Shown here: positions 1 through 15,200 of the stretch, piece by piece
How the letters are laid out: every line of letters starts with the position of its first letter
How positions within the stretch are numbered: position 1 is the first letter of the stretch
NCBI GenBank assembly: GCA_020055645.1
Contig: CM034549.1
Location: 15,955,930-16,019,929, forward strand
DNA: 64,000 nt
From: Tomocerus qinae
Taxonomy: Eukaryota > Arthropoda > Collembola > Entomobryomorpha > Tomoceridae
Reading direction: 5' to 3'
The notes under the pieces: model-generated
What the model saw: only the letters and a program-made list of their open reading frames with translations
What the model was told of the DNA's origin: nothing
The model's database searches: none
Position numbers and translations under genes: made by a program

Positions 1-3000
1 GCTGTAGCGGACGTAGATAATTTTTTGTATGTAATTGTTACAGATCACATTGCCATATTGGATGAGCAACTTGCCAGATGAGAAGGTAGCAAAAGCATTA
101 AAAGCACTTAAAGATATAGCCGTAAGACGTGCTCACTTAATTTTCGATTTTCATTGAGGATTCTCATGTTTTATTCTCGCTCTAAAAACTTGAGGAGATT
201 ACAATGCAAATAGTAACCGTCAAGAACGAAGGGATAAAAGTATTTTCTAACGAATTTATTACTTTGCACAAGCTTTCAACAATTTGTCTACAGATTCTAT
301 TGTATTCATTGGCACTCTGTCGACTGTATTTGAGTCGTTAGCTTCTTATATATCTAATGCTAAAATCTATAGTTATATTAGCAATAAAATATCTAAATCG
401 ATTAGTTTGTTCTGGTGTGCTGTGATAAAATAAACCCTCAGAGTGAATTAATATTGCGTAGGTGTAGGACAGTTTGGATTATGAATAATGATGGGTGGAC
501 TCTATTTGGCTAGTTTTTATTTACTATCTTGCTTGTTTACTTTTGTGTCGTGCCTTTCAGCTTTCTTACTGTTAGTAGTTAGTAGGTGACTCTAACTGAA
601 TAAGGATTAAAGACTTGTGCTTATTGGATTAGCCTTTTTAATCAAGATTTACAACAATCATATTTCTTTCAACTCAGTTGACTAGGAAAAATAATCCATT
701 GTAAGCTTGACCAAATAATCGGAATGCAAAAAAAGAAGGGGATATTTGAAGATGAGCTTTAATTAGGTTTGTCTTAACAGCTAGGTGCGTTTTATTACTG
801 CAATTTACATTTTATTCGTGAGTTCTGTCTATCATAAAATTACACTGTATAATTTTCTAAACCAAGTGCGTGAATATCAGTATATTGTGTGTTGATGTAA
901 TATGTGTCTATCATTATAATGATAACAGTACCTATAGAAGTAATCGTGTGTGTGTATAGTCGTAATAGTGAAATTATGTTGATAAACATTGAACTTTAAA
1001 TACTCTTTATGCTTGCAGGGCAAGCCCAAATGTATAATTAAAGGTGTATATCATGATAGTTATGATTTTTAACTGTATTAATGTAGAAAGTAAGTGAGTC
1101 GCGACAGGAATAAATGAATATAATTGTAGCAGTTGTCCTGTCACACCTTAATGACTATTTGAAGCATTGTTAGTTTGTTGTGTGTGCGTCTCAATTTATC
1201 AGATCAGCAGGTTGCTTTCACATCCATCAGTCGATCTCTACTTTGCTATCTAAGTCAAGTCAACACTACAGCTTCATTTGATTGTTTTGATTTTTATCCT
1301 TGTTTCATAAAGCGTAAACAAGTGGAAGGGCGTTTGGGGATCTATCTTATTAGGCACTCTTATCGTTATATCACATCATTTCATGTGCACGCACGTAATA
1401 GAACCAATCTAGTTACATAGATAAAAACAACCAAATCAAAGGTTATTCTTCTCTTTAGTGTATCTCGACATGTAAGGTAAAATAAGGGAATCATTGCATT
1501 GGTAATTGGCAATATGCTAATGATCTGCGTGACATGCTCTGTCTATAACTGGTAACTACACCGCTATATACTTACTTATTGCTCGATTTTTATATCAATC
1601 AATTGTGAACAAAGCAGAACAGTTATGACTATCAGTATTACTGAAATTTTATGCACATTTATATAGCTAAACAATTTGCCATATAACTATTAAATCATAT
1701 GGATATGTTTCTTGCATTACAACTACCTATTTATTATTAATATGTAAATTCAGATGCTATAGTCAGTAGGCCAAGTTATTACATTATGATTCCGAGTTAG
1801 TACAGATCGATTACTCAGCTAAAGACTTTAAATGAAACAAGCTCGGCTTATTTGATTCTCAATAGCTACATCACGCTGGGGTGAGGGTGAAGTAGGTGAT
1901 ATCGTGGAAGCCAAAAGAGGCTAAATGTTACCGCACTTTGTTAAGATTTAAGAATTGAGCTACAGAAAATAATAGAGACAATACACACGTATTGAAAGAT
2001 TGTGCACAATTAGTAGAAGATTTTTACAATTTAAATTATGAATAGAAATCCTAACCAGAATCAGAACAAATAAGTTGAGAGACCTAAAGGCACTTAAATA
2101 GGCTCACAATTACATTCTTGGTGTTACCTTTAATTTTATGCCTGTGTTGCGGTTTATAGTCTTGTTTGGTTAGCTTTTCGATGTTTTCTTAGGAAAACAT
2201 GCTGTATCAACATTTGCATAGACATCAACCGATTCTGATGATTACTCAATCAATTTGGTGCAAGCATTTATTTATTTGCTTTGATAAGAAATTGCGAAAG
2301 TTGACTCAATTAGTGTTTAATTAAAGCAATTTGGTTGTAAGTATGGCAGGGTATTTTCCACCTGTAGAAAACAATAGAAATTGAGTAGGTTTATTTAACC
2401 GCATTTCATGGGACTTTTAGAAACTCTAATGAACTGTTTGCATATTCAATCGTGCTTGGTGTATAGTAGCTATTTTATATAAGGAATTTTCACCAACAAG
2501 CGACAGCTTTGCTACAATATTTCATCATCATTCGTTATTATCTCATCACAGTACTTGTTAATGTTCACAAAATGGTTTAACAACAGTATCTGTGTCGTAC
2601 TTTTATATCATTCAATGGTAGATTAGAGGAGTGAGTAGTAAAATGCTATTAAAATGTACGCATGCATAGACTGTTGCAAGAAGAGTGGATAATACTGCAT
2701 ATATCACAATGTAGTATTTTTGCTTAATTAAATTGGCATATAAATACTCGGAAGTGTGGTATTTCTCATTAGTAATTACCCTCATTAGTGTCATTAGCTA
2801 CTGCTGTGAATCAATGAAGCCATAAACTCATTGTGTAATGATCTGTAGTAAACCACACTTTTCCTACTGAAGAAATAATATGGCACAAGATACGTTATGT
2901 AGTAGTAGTAGTACCTCTCTCTGTCTGCAACTAATAAAAAGATGTGTTTACTTCAAGTGTTCTTCATTGCAGTCAAATGGTTTCCTCATTCGCTGCGTAT

Positions 3001-6000
3001 GCTAGGTCTCTTAATTTTTTAAAAGCATTAATGTCGTGGTTTGGTTTAGTTATTGAATCAAGTTTTGAAGAGGTCTACTATGTGGGTGGGCATAACCACT
3101 AAATGGCATGGCGCCTTCTTTCTGAGTTTACAAAATTAATCTTTCAAATACACTAAGTGATAAATGCAAGTAGAATATTTTACATTGTAGAGTGAGAAAA
3201 GGGCGAAAGAATAATCCCAAAGGGATATTCTCAGTTAGCGAAATTGCATGGGAAGTTATTAGTAATAATAAGAGGACAATTTATGTCTTGATCGTATTCA
3301 CTTGTCTTAGGATTATTATCCCTCCTGGTTATGTAGGTGTAAGGAGTGACTATTTTGGCATTTCTTCCTTTTTCCTCGTTAATAAAGTGTAAAAGTTGAA
3401 GCATGAGTATAATCAGTAGTAGTAAATATCACTCTGTGCCTTTCCTTTTTTAAGAATTAAATATGAGCCAAGACTACTCACAATTTTGCATATCCTTCAT
3501 TACAATTTTAATTCATTCATGTATTAATAAGGCCACAACTCCTCCTCCTTTCGATAATATTGTTCTGGTGATAACAATGTGAATTTTAGCGTGAAGGATA
3601 AGTACATGAATTTATTAATAAGTGATAACATGCCTGTGGTTAACGAAAGTAAGAATCATAATATACACCAATCGTTTTGTCTGATTTTATGATAAGCTCT
3701 CGAGAATTCTTGTTTCCAAAATGCTTACAATGTAATTTTTAACAAGGTATTAATATTCAGTTAAAAACTCTACTCCAATTTTATTTAGTTCATCTAAATC
3801 GTGAATCGTTACGTCGTAGCATGAGCTTATCTGTGAGAAGAATCCCATGTGTTCTTTTATTCTTTGCGCTTGTAATCTTCGGTCAACATTTTGAGTTCAG
3901 GGTTAGTTATGGTTGGTACAATCCTTTAACTATATGCTATAGGCACGCCAAAATTGTTTATGTAGTACATACGTAAACATTTAGTAGTTAGTAAGGATGT
4001 ATAAATGAATATATATTTAGTACAATGTCGTGGCATACTTAGAGTAATAAAATGAGCACGGGCAATAATTCATGATTCTTATGACGGCAAGACAACAACA
4101 TACATCCGCTACAGTTTCATCTTCATTTCGTTAATACTAAAGGGTGCAATATAGATTACAGACAATTATTAGTGTGTCTGCGTTCAAAGTCCACGCCCTG
4201 ACTCTGTGAGGCGGATTTGTTGCTGACTGACAGAGATATTTAGTTGAGACGCACAATCTCCATTATTGTTAATGTCCATTGTCGTTAGTTCAATGCTGTT
4301 AACACTTACACTTGTACAATAGGTGACACAGATTCGTATTGTTTTTTTATGATTATAAGGAATAGAATTTATAGCGAATATTTTGTATATTTAGAGTCTA
4401 ATGGGTCCAAAGTAGTTTGAGGAGGGTGGTTGATGCTCATTTATCGTTAGATCTACAGAGATGAATTCTTTGAAATTGTACACAATCCATGCGTACGATT
4501 ATATTTTATCATTAGACATTCATTTCACTCCCCTTTCTATGAATTTTGAATGGATCATATGAATCTTGTGTTAATTAAAGTAAGCCAAAGCTTGCGTCAA
4601 TTCAAGTGAAACCACAACTTGTACTTAGTATAGCGAGGAACAAGAAGATATATAAGGTTTATGCAGAAAAGGGAGCCATTCATCATTATCACAGCATATC
4701 ACATGCTCAGCTTATCATTAGGTACTTAGCATGGAAGTATAATATGCTACTTGCATTCTGAGAGATAGTTACAGAAGATCACAACTAGTGAAATGTAGTA
4801 AATGAAGCTCAGCGAGATGATTTAGAATTTATGAGGCAAGTTGTGTCAAACTAGTAGGATTGGTTCGACTAGCTTCGTTTACACTACCCTTCCCTTGAAA
4901 TATCCTTCCGAGAGGAATTTAAATTTTAGCATTTCATTTCAGTGTGGAGAGAGAGTGGAGTGAGCTAATCGTGAGTTCGGTTGCATTACAGAGGGTATAA
5001 ACTTGTTGTAAAATCTAGTAGTTCGGATCCTAGGTATCTATCTCTACAGTCAAATCAAGTCAAATCAACTTGGGGATAGATCTTTGAAATGAATGTTATT
5101 AGATATACGAGGATGTAATATTTCATGTAGGGAGTTAGAAGTTGCACGTGGATGTACGTTACTGGTACCTTGTTTGCCATTAGTTTATGTAAATGTACAA
5201 AAAGTTAATTATGGTTAAGTATCTCTAACAGAATTAGATGAGTTATGGCCTGTTATTTTATATGAAAAGAACATCATAGCCTTAGTTGGTAATGTATCAA
5301 GTACATGTGTAACTTATTTACATGTAATTTTATCGAAATTAAGTGAGGTAATACGTTAACCTTACAGTATCTCTGTTGATTTGATGCGTTGTAAATTTAG
5401 GTGGAGAAAATTGGGAGTTGATAATGAGTCGTTTAAATTCACGCTGTCACGCGCAGCGTACACGTTTAACATATTGCTACTTAAACTGTGGAAAATAGTT
5501 CGTCTTTCTGTCAACTTGGCCTGAACAATAATATTATTGTGTTCCATGTACTCCTATCAACTCTGATAACTTTTGTTCCTCATGAATGTAGACTATGTAA
5601 TGAGTTTGAAAAGGTCAAGTCAACTTAAAAGTAATTTTACGCTATAACTCTAATGCATTATAGTCGTTTCAGAATTGAAAAATAATTTACTACCGAAGAA
5701 AGATAAGAAATAGCCATGTAACAAATACATTTGAGAAATGCATAATTTTATTCACTCTAACCTTATACATATTCGTAAGATAGTTAGTGCAGTAGGAGTA
5801 AAGTTTGCAGAGAGGTTACAAATTATACTACGGACTATTAGCTTTTTCTGATTGTGAACATGTTAGAGTGTTGTGGTACTTTGTTTTGACTGTTACGCAA
5901 GTACAGTAGCCAAGATAGGGCGTTCTTATTGTGTAAACGGTTAAAATTGTACACAGTTCAAGTTTAGGCACCCAACGGACTAACTGACTGAGTTGAAAAT

Positions 6001-9000
6001 GGGAATCTGTTATATGCAGGTTGGTAGTACATGTAGTTTAACGTAATTATTGAGTGAGATTGAAATCCTGTTTTGATTCTAAGAAACCTTATAGTCATCA
6101 TGTTGCTTTGGCTTCGTATAAATAATAAAACCTTGCCAATGTCGAGAAACTGAAATAATGGGTTGACCAGCAGTGACCACTACTGTATGTATAGGCATAA
6201 TGGTAAGTTACCACGTAGTATTACTCAACTCTATTGAATACCGCGTAGTGTATCGACATTTTTGGTGTTTACATTTCACGAGTTGTTTTTCTTCTTGAAT
6301 TTCTGTAGAAATTCGTTATACGTTAGTTGACTTTACCCTTTCCCAGTTGTAACTTTTTGTAACTAACCTCACATGATGATCAAGTTGTTCGTTAGCTTTT
6401 GCCGAGAGATGAGAAAGACTAGGACTGGCTGGAGTAAAGAGTCCGACCTCCTCTTTTATTTCTTTATGGATATATGGGTAGAGAATTCTGTGTAATATTC
6501 CCCAGCTTCGTATTTCGAGTATTGTGTTTCTATACTCTTTCTCCTTTAAAACTCGGAAGGTCATAACTAGTCACTTATTTCTTAAATATTATGTTGACTA
6601 TTAGGTTTTTACTTGAGGCTTGTCCTGAAGTTACAGAGTGAGAGTCAAAATGAAAAATCACATAATAAAGATAGGATCAGCTTATAATGCTCATTTCGTC
6701 TACATTGTTTTGTATAGCTTGGTGATGAGGAAAATGTTGTAGCAATTCCTTATAAGACAGAGTGTGGCATGTGTATCTCGTTAATATTCTGACTGTCATG
6801 TCTCTATGTGATGTGATGACGTAGTTGAAGTATTGAGATGGGAATTTACTTTCGTAACCTAACCCATTGGTATTAAGCAGTAGGTACTACTCCTGCATTT
6901 TGTTCTTAAGTCAAGTTCGAGTTGACTTTGCTAGGGTTATGTGTCCATACATTCTGCATATGCATACGTATCTGTACACAAAAAGATTACTTTAACACTT
7001 TGCTTTGGTTTGCTCAGTGGCTTTGGTTTCCTTACCTTCCCTCTTCAGTTCAATTCAGCTGGGCATCGTGGAGAGTTGGGCATTTAAGTAAAGACTTGTT
7101 ATTCTTATACGTACTTACCACGAGATAATCATCCCTACTATGTTCCCTTAATCATACATAAGGCGTAAGCTATAAACCATAGCACTACCGTGTGAATTCA
7201 AGTCTAGGGAATACCAACTTGGAGATTGTGTACACAGTGATTTCCCATTCTACTCTGTATATAGCTACTCCTACTATTAATGACTTAGTTATTGCCTTTT
7301 TTCCTCGTTTTATAAATACTTCACATAATTGTCTTGATAAAGTGGATATAATACAAGTAGGTAATAATATGTGCACTATGATAGTCTATGACTACCCTAC
7401 TCTGGGAAAAGTAGTTTTTCACTCCGTTTCAGTTCCAAGTTGCCTTATGGCCATTATGGTAATATAAATTGATAAAGTACGAGCAAAGTCTACTGGTCTA
7501 ATGATACAGATAAGATACCAGAGTTATCATTCGCTTCTTTGATATGAGAACCCAACTAGCTTCCCATATCTCAAGACACGTTTCTTTTACAAGATTTCTG
7601 ACTCCACTCCAGTCTATATCCAGATTTGCTGGAGGAGTTTACGGTGTGTGTGTGGTGCGGTGTTGTTCTAGTACTTCTCCATTTATTCAAGGCATAAGTG
7701 AATCTCAACGGGTTCTCTGATCTCTTTATTCCCCTCATCCCTCATCTAATTCTCTTCTAAATTTTAATGGAACCAATTCATCTAGGAATTACATTACGGA
7801 AATAACCTGACAACTCTGTAATAACCAGATATTTCAATCTAATTGAGAAAAGTGATTTTGCTCCCTTTATTTTTATTGCTGGAGACTAGACTCACTTACA
7901 CATTACTTTGAAATACAGCCCTGTCATTTCCGATCCTAGTGTTTTTGTCAATTAGAGATCTTCCGTCACTCTTTACTGTTGCAATTAATGTATACTTGTC
8001 TCGTTGGATTTTCTGGATAAATTATTCAAACAGTTTCCTATCTGTTGTAGTTATACACGGCCAAAATACGCCTGCTTCAATTAAAAGCCTTTCGGTGAGT
8101 TAGGTACGAACATACGTCAATTTTAATATCAGACCTATTCTAATGTAGGATTTAATTTGTAGTGTTTATATCTAACCTTGTACACACGAATGCTCTGTAC
8201 TTCTCAATCAAAATTAATTACTGCGTCTGTAGATTTACAGTAGTCAAATAACAAATGAGATTCTATGTAGCCTTTAGCTTTGCTTTTGATGTTGAACTGG
8301 TTTTTCCTGGAAATGATTCACACATGAATTATTTTTGCGCTCAACCAAAGTATGAAAACAATATTTATAAAAATAAACATCAGCAAAATATTCATCCTCA
8401 TGCATCCGTGATAGTCATAATTCCTTATATGTATACTGAATACGCTATTCTGAATTAGGTTTTATTTTCTATATAGCTATCACACAAGAGTTTATGCAAT
8501 GAGTATTAATGATGCTTGGGTGTTTTAAAAATTTTAATAAGTAGTTATAATATGCACGAGACTTTGTTCAGCATGAAACTTTCATGTAATCAAAATGGAT
8601 TTGTGAATTTAAATTAGTATGAGTAAATACTACATATTATAGGAGATTTGTACTATACTATGCAGTAAGGCAAATTATGAAAATAATGTTTCGTTTTTCA
8701 CATCATAGTGTTAGCTGTATTCTATCTAAAGTTAAAGATAATACGAGAGCAGACAAATTGCACACTTTGTAATTTAGTTTCTAACAAATGGAAAGTAAAA
8801 TCTTAAGAAGTTGATAGGGATATCCTCTGAGAATGTAAATTAGATATTTGAAGGGTGAAATTGGCAAGTGGCTACTTATGCTATGCAATATATTTAACAG
8901 TACAATCCACAAAGGATCTTGACATCGTTGATACGTAATTGGTTATGTTTACCATAATGGAGTGCATACTGGTTATCTATTCTGTGTAGTAAGAGTAGGA

Positions 9001-9260
9001 CTGACTACTATTACATCTTCAGCCAGTAAATACTACATACACATTGATTGTAGAGCAATTTGCTATAATGTATTATTTGAATTTGATTGTAAATGAATTA
9101 TGTGCAGAAATGAAATTGAAAGGATTTCTTTCTCCTAAAAAGGCCATTTGAAGCACTTAAATAACTATGAACATACATATCAAGTTCATAAATCATAGGA
9201 ATTTGATTTTATTATATCATAATAATTGAAACTAATAAGCGAATTGATTTCTATTTACAG
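1..9260 (+). other. Non-coding stretch upstream of the first recognisable IQSEC exon (probable long intron or 5' region)
   Basis: No reading frame here resembles a protein and none longer than about 90 codons exists. The + strand shows more G than C and more T than A, the same trend as in the IQSEC introns further right, so it is probably transcribed in the same direction. It contains a short GTA microsatellite near 2902-2917 and four copies of AGTTGACT/AGTCAACT (676, 2299, 5618, 6920). The 5' exons of IQSEC that should encode the coiled-coil N-terminus were not found and probably lie outside the window. Confidence 0.55.
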
Positions 9261-12200
9261 GAGAACGGAGACACGGGAGTTGTGGAAAGACGATATGGTG
9301 GGCCACCAGCAAGGGACGCTGCGCTTGTAATTCAACGTGCATTTAGAAGGTACGAATATGTTTGCACTATTCCATCTACTTCATTTAGTTGTGAATAGGA
9401 GAATTTCGAACTTTATACTAAGAGCTGTGTGTATCGTACTATACATTGTATTCCTTGATATTAAAGACAAATATTTGTATATAATAATCATCTACTGCTC
9501 TATTAAAGCTATATTGAAGTAGTTTGTTACTTCGTTGTTAAACATTTTAGATACTACATCCTGTGTATGATAGAATACTCAATGTAAGTATCGTAAAGGA
9601 TAATTTAATATTTCCTCATTTGGTTGCTGAAAGCTCGTTTGATCAGTTGCTGGAGTAGTCGGAAGCCAGTTCCATCAAAGCCATCCGTCGAATCCTGTTT
9701 CCTCTGTTTGTTAAAGATTCATCATTCACGTGATGTGTAAACAAGTTCCAAGACACGGAACTCTAGGGATTCTTAAGGCGAAGAACTCCTTTGTGACAAA
9801 ATAATACTTCGTTAGTGTAGTTTAGGTATGGCAGAGATGCATTAGTAGGTAATTAGTAATATAACTCACAATATTTAGTGTTTATATGTAATATTCATAG
9901 GAAAGCTTCCTACATGACCTCCTTGTCAGTCCTTGACATTCATTACATTCATTAGCAACATTTTGTACCTGTGAGCGACCTAGCATTTCATTTTTTGTCA
10001 ATCTTTAGTAAGCTTGAAGTCAGAGACTCAAGGCAGGCAGGCAATTAAATTCACATCATTTGCCAGTTGCATTTGAATCCTGGTGGTGTCCGTCGACTCA
10101 TTATCAGTAATGCTCTATGTAGTTTATAGCATTATAATGTTGTGTATAGTGCAGTAAAACATGTAGATAAACTCGTAAACATATCATTGAAAATTAGTAT
10201 GCTGTAGATTTCTTAATTGTAAATGTATTTTTGTAGCAGGGCATTGGCAGATAGTAAATTATGAAGCTGGCAGGAGCCCCATTTCCTCAAAGGAGCTAAG
10301 GAAAGGGGAGGTAATAATGATAGAATTATTTTGTGTGTCCGTTAGATAGTAATTTTGAGTGATGGTTGTGTCAGTTACACGTATGCAATGGCAATGTTAG
10401 TGAACTAGGGAGTATAGTAATGAAATTATCATGATTATTGATTGACTAGACTTAAGACTCCTTCATACTGATAGGAAATGAGAAACTGTCACCGTGTAAA
10501 TTCTAGTATTTACCTACATTTGAGGCTTGAGGTGACTTCCACTTTATTTTTGTGGGATATGTGTATTCAGTCATAACTAAGTTAAGAAATGGTTGGTTGA
10601 TTTTGATATCCATTGCCATGCCCGTTAGTAGATATGGAAAGCACCTGCAACTGGGAGATTGCATGTGCCAACCTCGTGACTTGTGCTTCCATTATATTGC
10701 CATTTCATTCAATGGAACAGCAAACCAAATGAATGTGTTTAATATAAATGTAGTTTTACTTGATAGCTTAAAAAGTACCTAACAACAAACAAGAGCGATC
10801 AAAGACAAACCAAAGCGGTTCTAGCCATTTCTATGTACTATAAAACATAGAGGGCTTTGAACAAAACATAATCTATTGTTCATGACAGAGCCAGAGAGAA
10901 CGTCGTACTTATTTGCAGTAGATTCAAAGAGAATACTAAAAGAACAACACTGCTGGCTGCATGTAATTGACAGAGGCAGAGAGGGCAGTAAATATATGCA
11001 TTGCAATACACTGCAAATTATAAAGTGCAAAGTAGTATGCATGGTGTCCTGTATAATTCAAAGGGTTTGTACAAACAATTTTACATGTACATTTGAAAGA
11101 ACAATTATAGGCATATGATCATATGCAGGTACAATAACTTCTAGTTTCATGACTATTCTTTGCTGGTGACGTGTGTCATTAGCATATCAGGTATTTTCAT
11201 GAGTGAGGTAGTTTTATTATTCCTTTGCTTCGATCTATCCAAAGGTAGTGTTAGTAAAATAGCCTGACTCAACATCCAGACGGGCTGACCTAACGAATCA
11301 TATTAACTAAAAATTATATTGCCTGTTTATTATTATTGATCGATATTCGATAATACTACCTTTTAGATATCACTTCAGTACAAATGCTATTATTTTCAGG
11401 GATGGAGTAGTCACTTTTCGTCTACATGCCACATGCATCATGCTGCGTCTGGGCTTTCGTAATTTCGTATACTATTATGTACGACAAAAGGGCAGGCGTC
11501 AATTTATTCCAAGTTGACTTATCGTTAAATGATGCTGTGTTTATTTTGCATTATGGCTACCATTAATCTGATGGAACTTAGATGTTCAAACAGTACCTAG
11601 TGCTAATATTCCAAGTACTTATGTACATTGCAAATGAGGCAGACTTAGGAAATAATATATACTAAATTATTGGAAATAGCATCCATCTGAATTTTCTTAC
11701 TAAAAATATTTGATCCTTCAAGAAAAATAAATAATGGATTTTAAGTATACAAATTATCAATATTTAATTTAGTGCAGATGAGTCTTATAATGGAGCGACA
11801 AAATTTTGTCATGTTTATATTAATTAATTCGCATTTTGTATCTGTAGACGACCTAATTTTGAGCTGATAGGATGGAAAAAGTTGACATTACATCGTTAAT
11901 TAAATCCTGGCATGAATTTGCAGTTGAGATAAAGGGAGATTTTGCGTCAAACTAAAAGTAGAATGTTTTAACAAATCGGGTTGTAAACAAAAGTGGCATA
12001 GTATCATTGTTAATTGGTCTACACAAAGCGCGATCAGTGAACCAAGTTTAGTGATTGTTAGTGTAATCAAATAAAATACTTATTGTTAGTTTACGGTTTG
12101 TTGTGTTTGAAATGCTCACTGAAGGAGAACAGTAAAATGGCAGAGAATTTTGTTCATTTGGGAGTCTCGGTGTAACAATTTGAAGGCGAGTTTAGTGAAG

Positions 12201-15200
12201 GTTGTTTATATCTCGACTGAAAACGCCTAGAAATATCTGATTTCAGAGACTGCAACTGGAGTAGGTTAGTTGTAGCAAGTTAAAAAGTTTTATTTAGTTT
12301 TGTGTCTGTTTGTGAAATGTGTTGAACACATGGCGCTGTTGCTGGCATGTTTCTATATGTATACAGACTTGGAGTCTCCAGAGTAGTTTACTACAGGACT
12401 GTGCAAATGTAATATTATTTTAATGGAAAAGTTTATATTATTTTCGAGGTAGTTTATTTATTGATGTTTGTGAAGTTAATTTTGTTGTCAAGTTATTGTA
12501 CTATTGAAGGAACTTTTAGGTTTACCTAGTTAGGGAAAAACTTATTATTGCAAGAAGTATTGTTACCAGACTTAAATTTTGAAGAAGGAACTCGCTGAGG
12601 GAGAGAACCCACCCGATGACAAAGAAATGGAAGTATACGTAACGTTCACGTAGGTAGCTAATGCAACACTCAACTTGAAAACATGAAAAGAGACATCAGA
12701 GCGTGAAGGCAGCCCGTTTTGTTTAATTAGTTTGCTAGACTGATCTTGGCTTGAGGAATTGATGAACGAGTGGAATTTGGAATTGAAAGCACGATTTTGA
12801 AAAGTAGGAGTCCTTGATAGAACACTTACATAGTCATTCTATTGTAGTATTGTCTTTTGTTTTTAGTCTAGTAAACACTTAGCGAACTACTACACAGTAG
12901 ACTGCCAAATAACAATACCATAACACAATTTGGGCTCAACTCAATCCTATCGAATTGCTACCCATTCTCAAAACTATTAGGTCTGGGATGCGCTTGGTGA
13001 ATATATTATACCCAATTCTTATTTGTGGCCACTAATTTATCTTTTGTTTGCTTTTAATGATATTCTGCACTTACGACCCTAGAATTGATTACCCCATGTA
13101 TTTTAGCGAATTCTATTTCTGTGGTCTTATCTCTAATGGTCTGTAAATACACATAAGAGATTATTAGAGATTATTGAAATAGCTAAAGTGAATAATATTT
13201 CCGTCTTTACACGTTTTAATATTGCAAATGCAATTTTCATTTCATATTTCTAGTAGGTAAAAGACATGTGGATGCAAGGCGCTCCGTACTTTGAATATTT
13301 TTTTACTTTAGCCTTTGAAGTAAACACTCAAATATAATTGCTAATAGTTTATCATGAAAATTAACATTTGATTCTTGGTATCTGAAAAACTCTAAGCAGA
13401 CGGTATGACAATATAATTATGGATTCCTGTATTAGTATCTTTTATTATTTAGAGGTATCAATTCTTTCTGTGTATCATAGTACTATACGTCTTCAAATGC
13501 TCTTTTGTATATCGTAGGTCTTATGGTGCTATTTATCAGTAGTAAATATTTGTTGGTATATTGTCTGTCAACATACCGTTGTGGAATCAATAGTTTTAGG
13601 CTAGTGAATTTGCATTATGGTAGCATGTTCATAAATTCTGGGAATTTTATCGATATGCAACATTTCCTTGTTACATCAAATGCCTGGAATAGAAGTAGTA
13701 AAAGGAGTTATTACCCAAGTCAGGGCAACAATTTACGTTGAAGTTTTAATGGTACGGTGTAAGTAGAACAAGAGCTAAAAATGTCAGATACATTCCATAA
13801 GGTAGCTATAGGAGAAATATAAAAATATTATGCGAAAAGAGTTAGAAAGAGCGCTTTCAGTTTGATATCATAATCATATGTAACGTGTACATGGAGCTGA
13901 AGTTACACGGACATTACATTAACTATCCTGAAAGTCTGGAAAAAAATTCTAATGCTTAGCAAACGGCTTCGGTCACTTCAGTGCATCTGACTATGAATTC
14001 ACATTCAGTAATATCTAATATCTGTAAACCCCAGCGATAAAATCTGCTCACGAAAAGCATTTCACATTTCTTCACAAGAATCTTCGGAGGTACAGTCAAA
14101 ATATATACTTTTACATATTCCCATAAGTAAAGCTTTCTCTTTCCCACATTTTTCTTTTCCCCATGACCATCTTTTGGAACAAAAGTATAGTCCACAATTG
14201 GATGTTACAGTATTATGTTGCTATATGCATAGTTTTAGTATTAAAAGTTGTATATCTGTATGTCGGTAGTCTTATCAAAGGATAGTGGCACAGTTAGAAG
14301 TAAGAGGATTTCTTTGCGAGTACCGCAGAATAAAGCCGGGGTTTCCTCGGAAGAAAGTCAATCTAATATAACTGCAAGTAGAGAAAAGAGTTTTATGTAT
14401 GTTAGACTCGTCTAAGATAAAGTATCTGGTTTTCTATCTTTTTAGAAAAAAAAACTTGCATTATATTAATGATGAAGCGCATTCGCCTTAGACCTGTAAA
14501 GATTCTTGTTTTACTCAGATATACCCGATACTTATTCTAGATTTGGGCACTTAAGCATAAAGAGTTTTAGTGAAGGGAGAACTCCTCTGTGAATTAGACT
14601 AGAATTACTGAGCGAGATATTTGGAAGGAGAGGAATTGGTCAACAGAGAGGTGAATAACAATATAGTTGTTCGAGTGGCAATTTGGGTGAAGGAGTTGCT
14701 CCAGGATTGTTATTATTGTTATTGATGGGGCACCCGGGAGTTGAATTGTCGAGAATCGTGAATCTTGCATGGATTCTTTACTCTGTGTATAAAAACAGGA
14801 ATCTGAAACTCTTTTCACAGTTCAAGAAATATTAAATGCATTACACTCTCTTACATAGCCCATAGATTCTGAAAACATTAGGTAGGTATACATTCTTGTA
14901 ATGATACTTGTTGTTACGTGCACTTCTTACTCAAGCAACATTCTATACAAGGAGTCAAATTACAAAGCTCAACTGGACTCTCCTTTTGAGAAAAATGCAT
15001 CTTTCTTGTCTGGTCTTCTTTGTGTCCTATCCCGACCACTTGAGAGAGAAAAAGAGAGAAGTAAACAAGACACTGTGTTATTTATTAGAGTTTATCTCAC
15101 TCAATAAGGCACTGTTGCATATAACATTAGACAGGTACACTCTTTTTCATTACGCTATTTAAGTAGCACAGTTACGGTACATACAAGTAAAGATACGTAA

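Noticed and set aside
44-92. Possible exon with AG before 44 and GTAGCA after 92
   Set aside because: The donor is weak, the peptide matches nothing in IQSEC and phase to the 9261 exon cannot be tested.
2902-2917. GTA microsatellite
   Set aside because: Short simple repeat with no sign of function.
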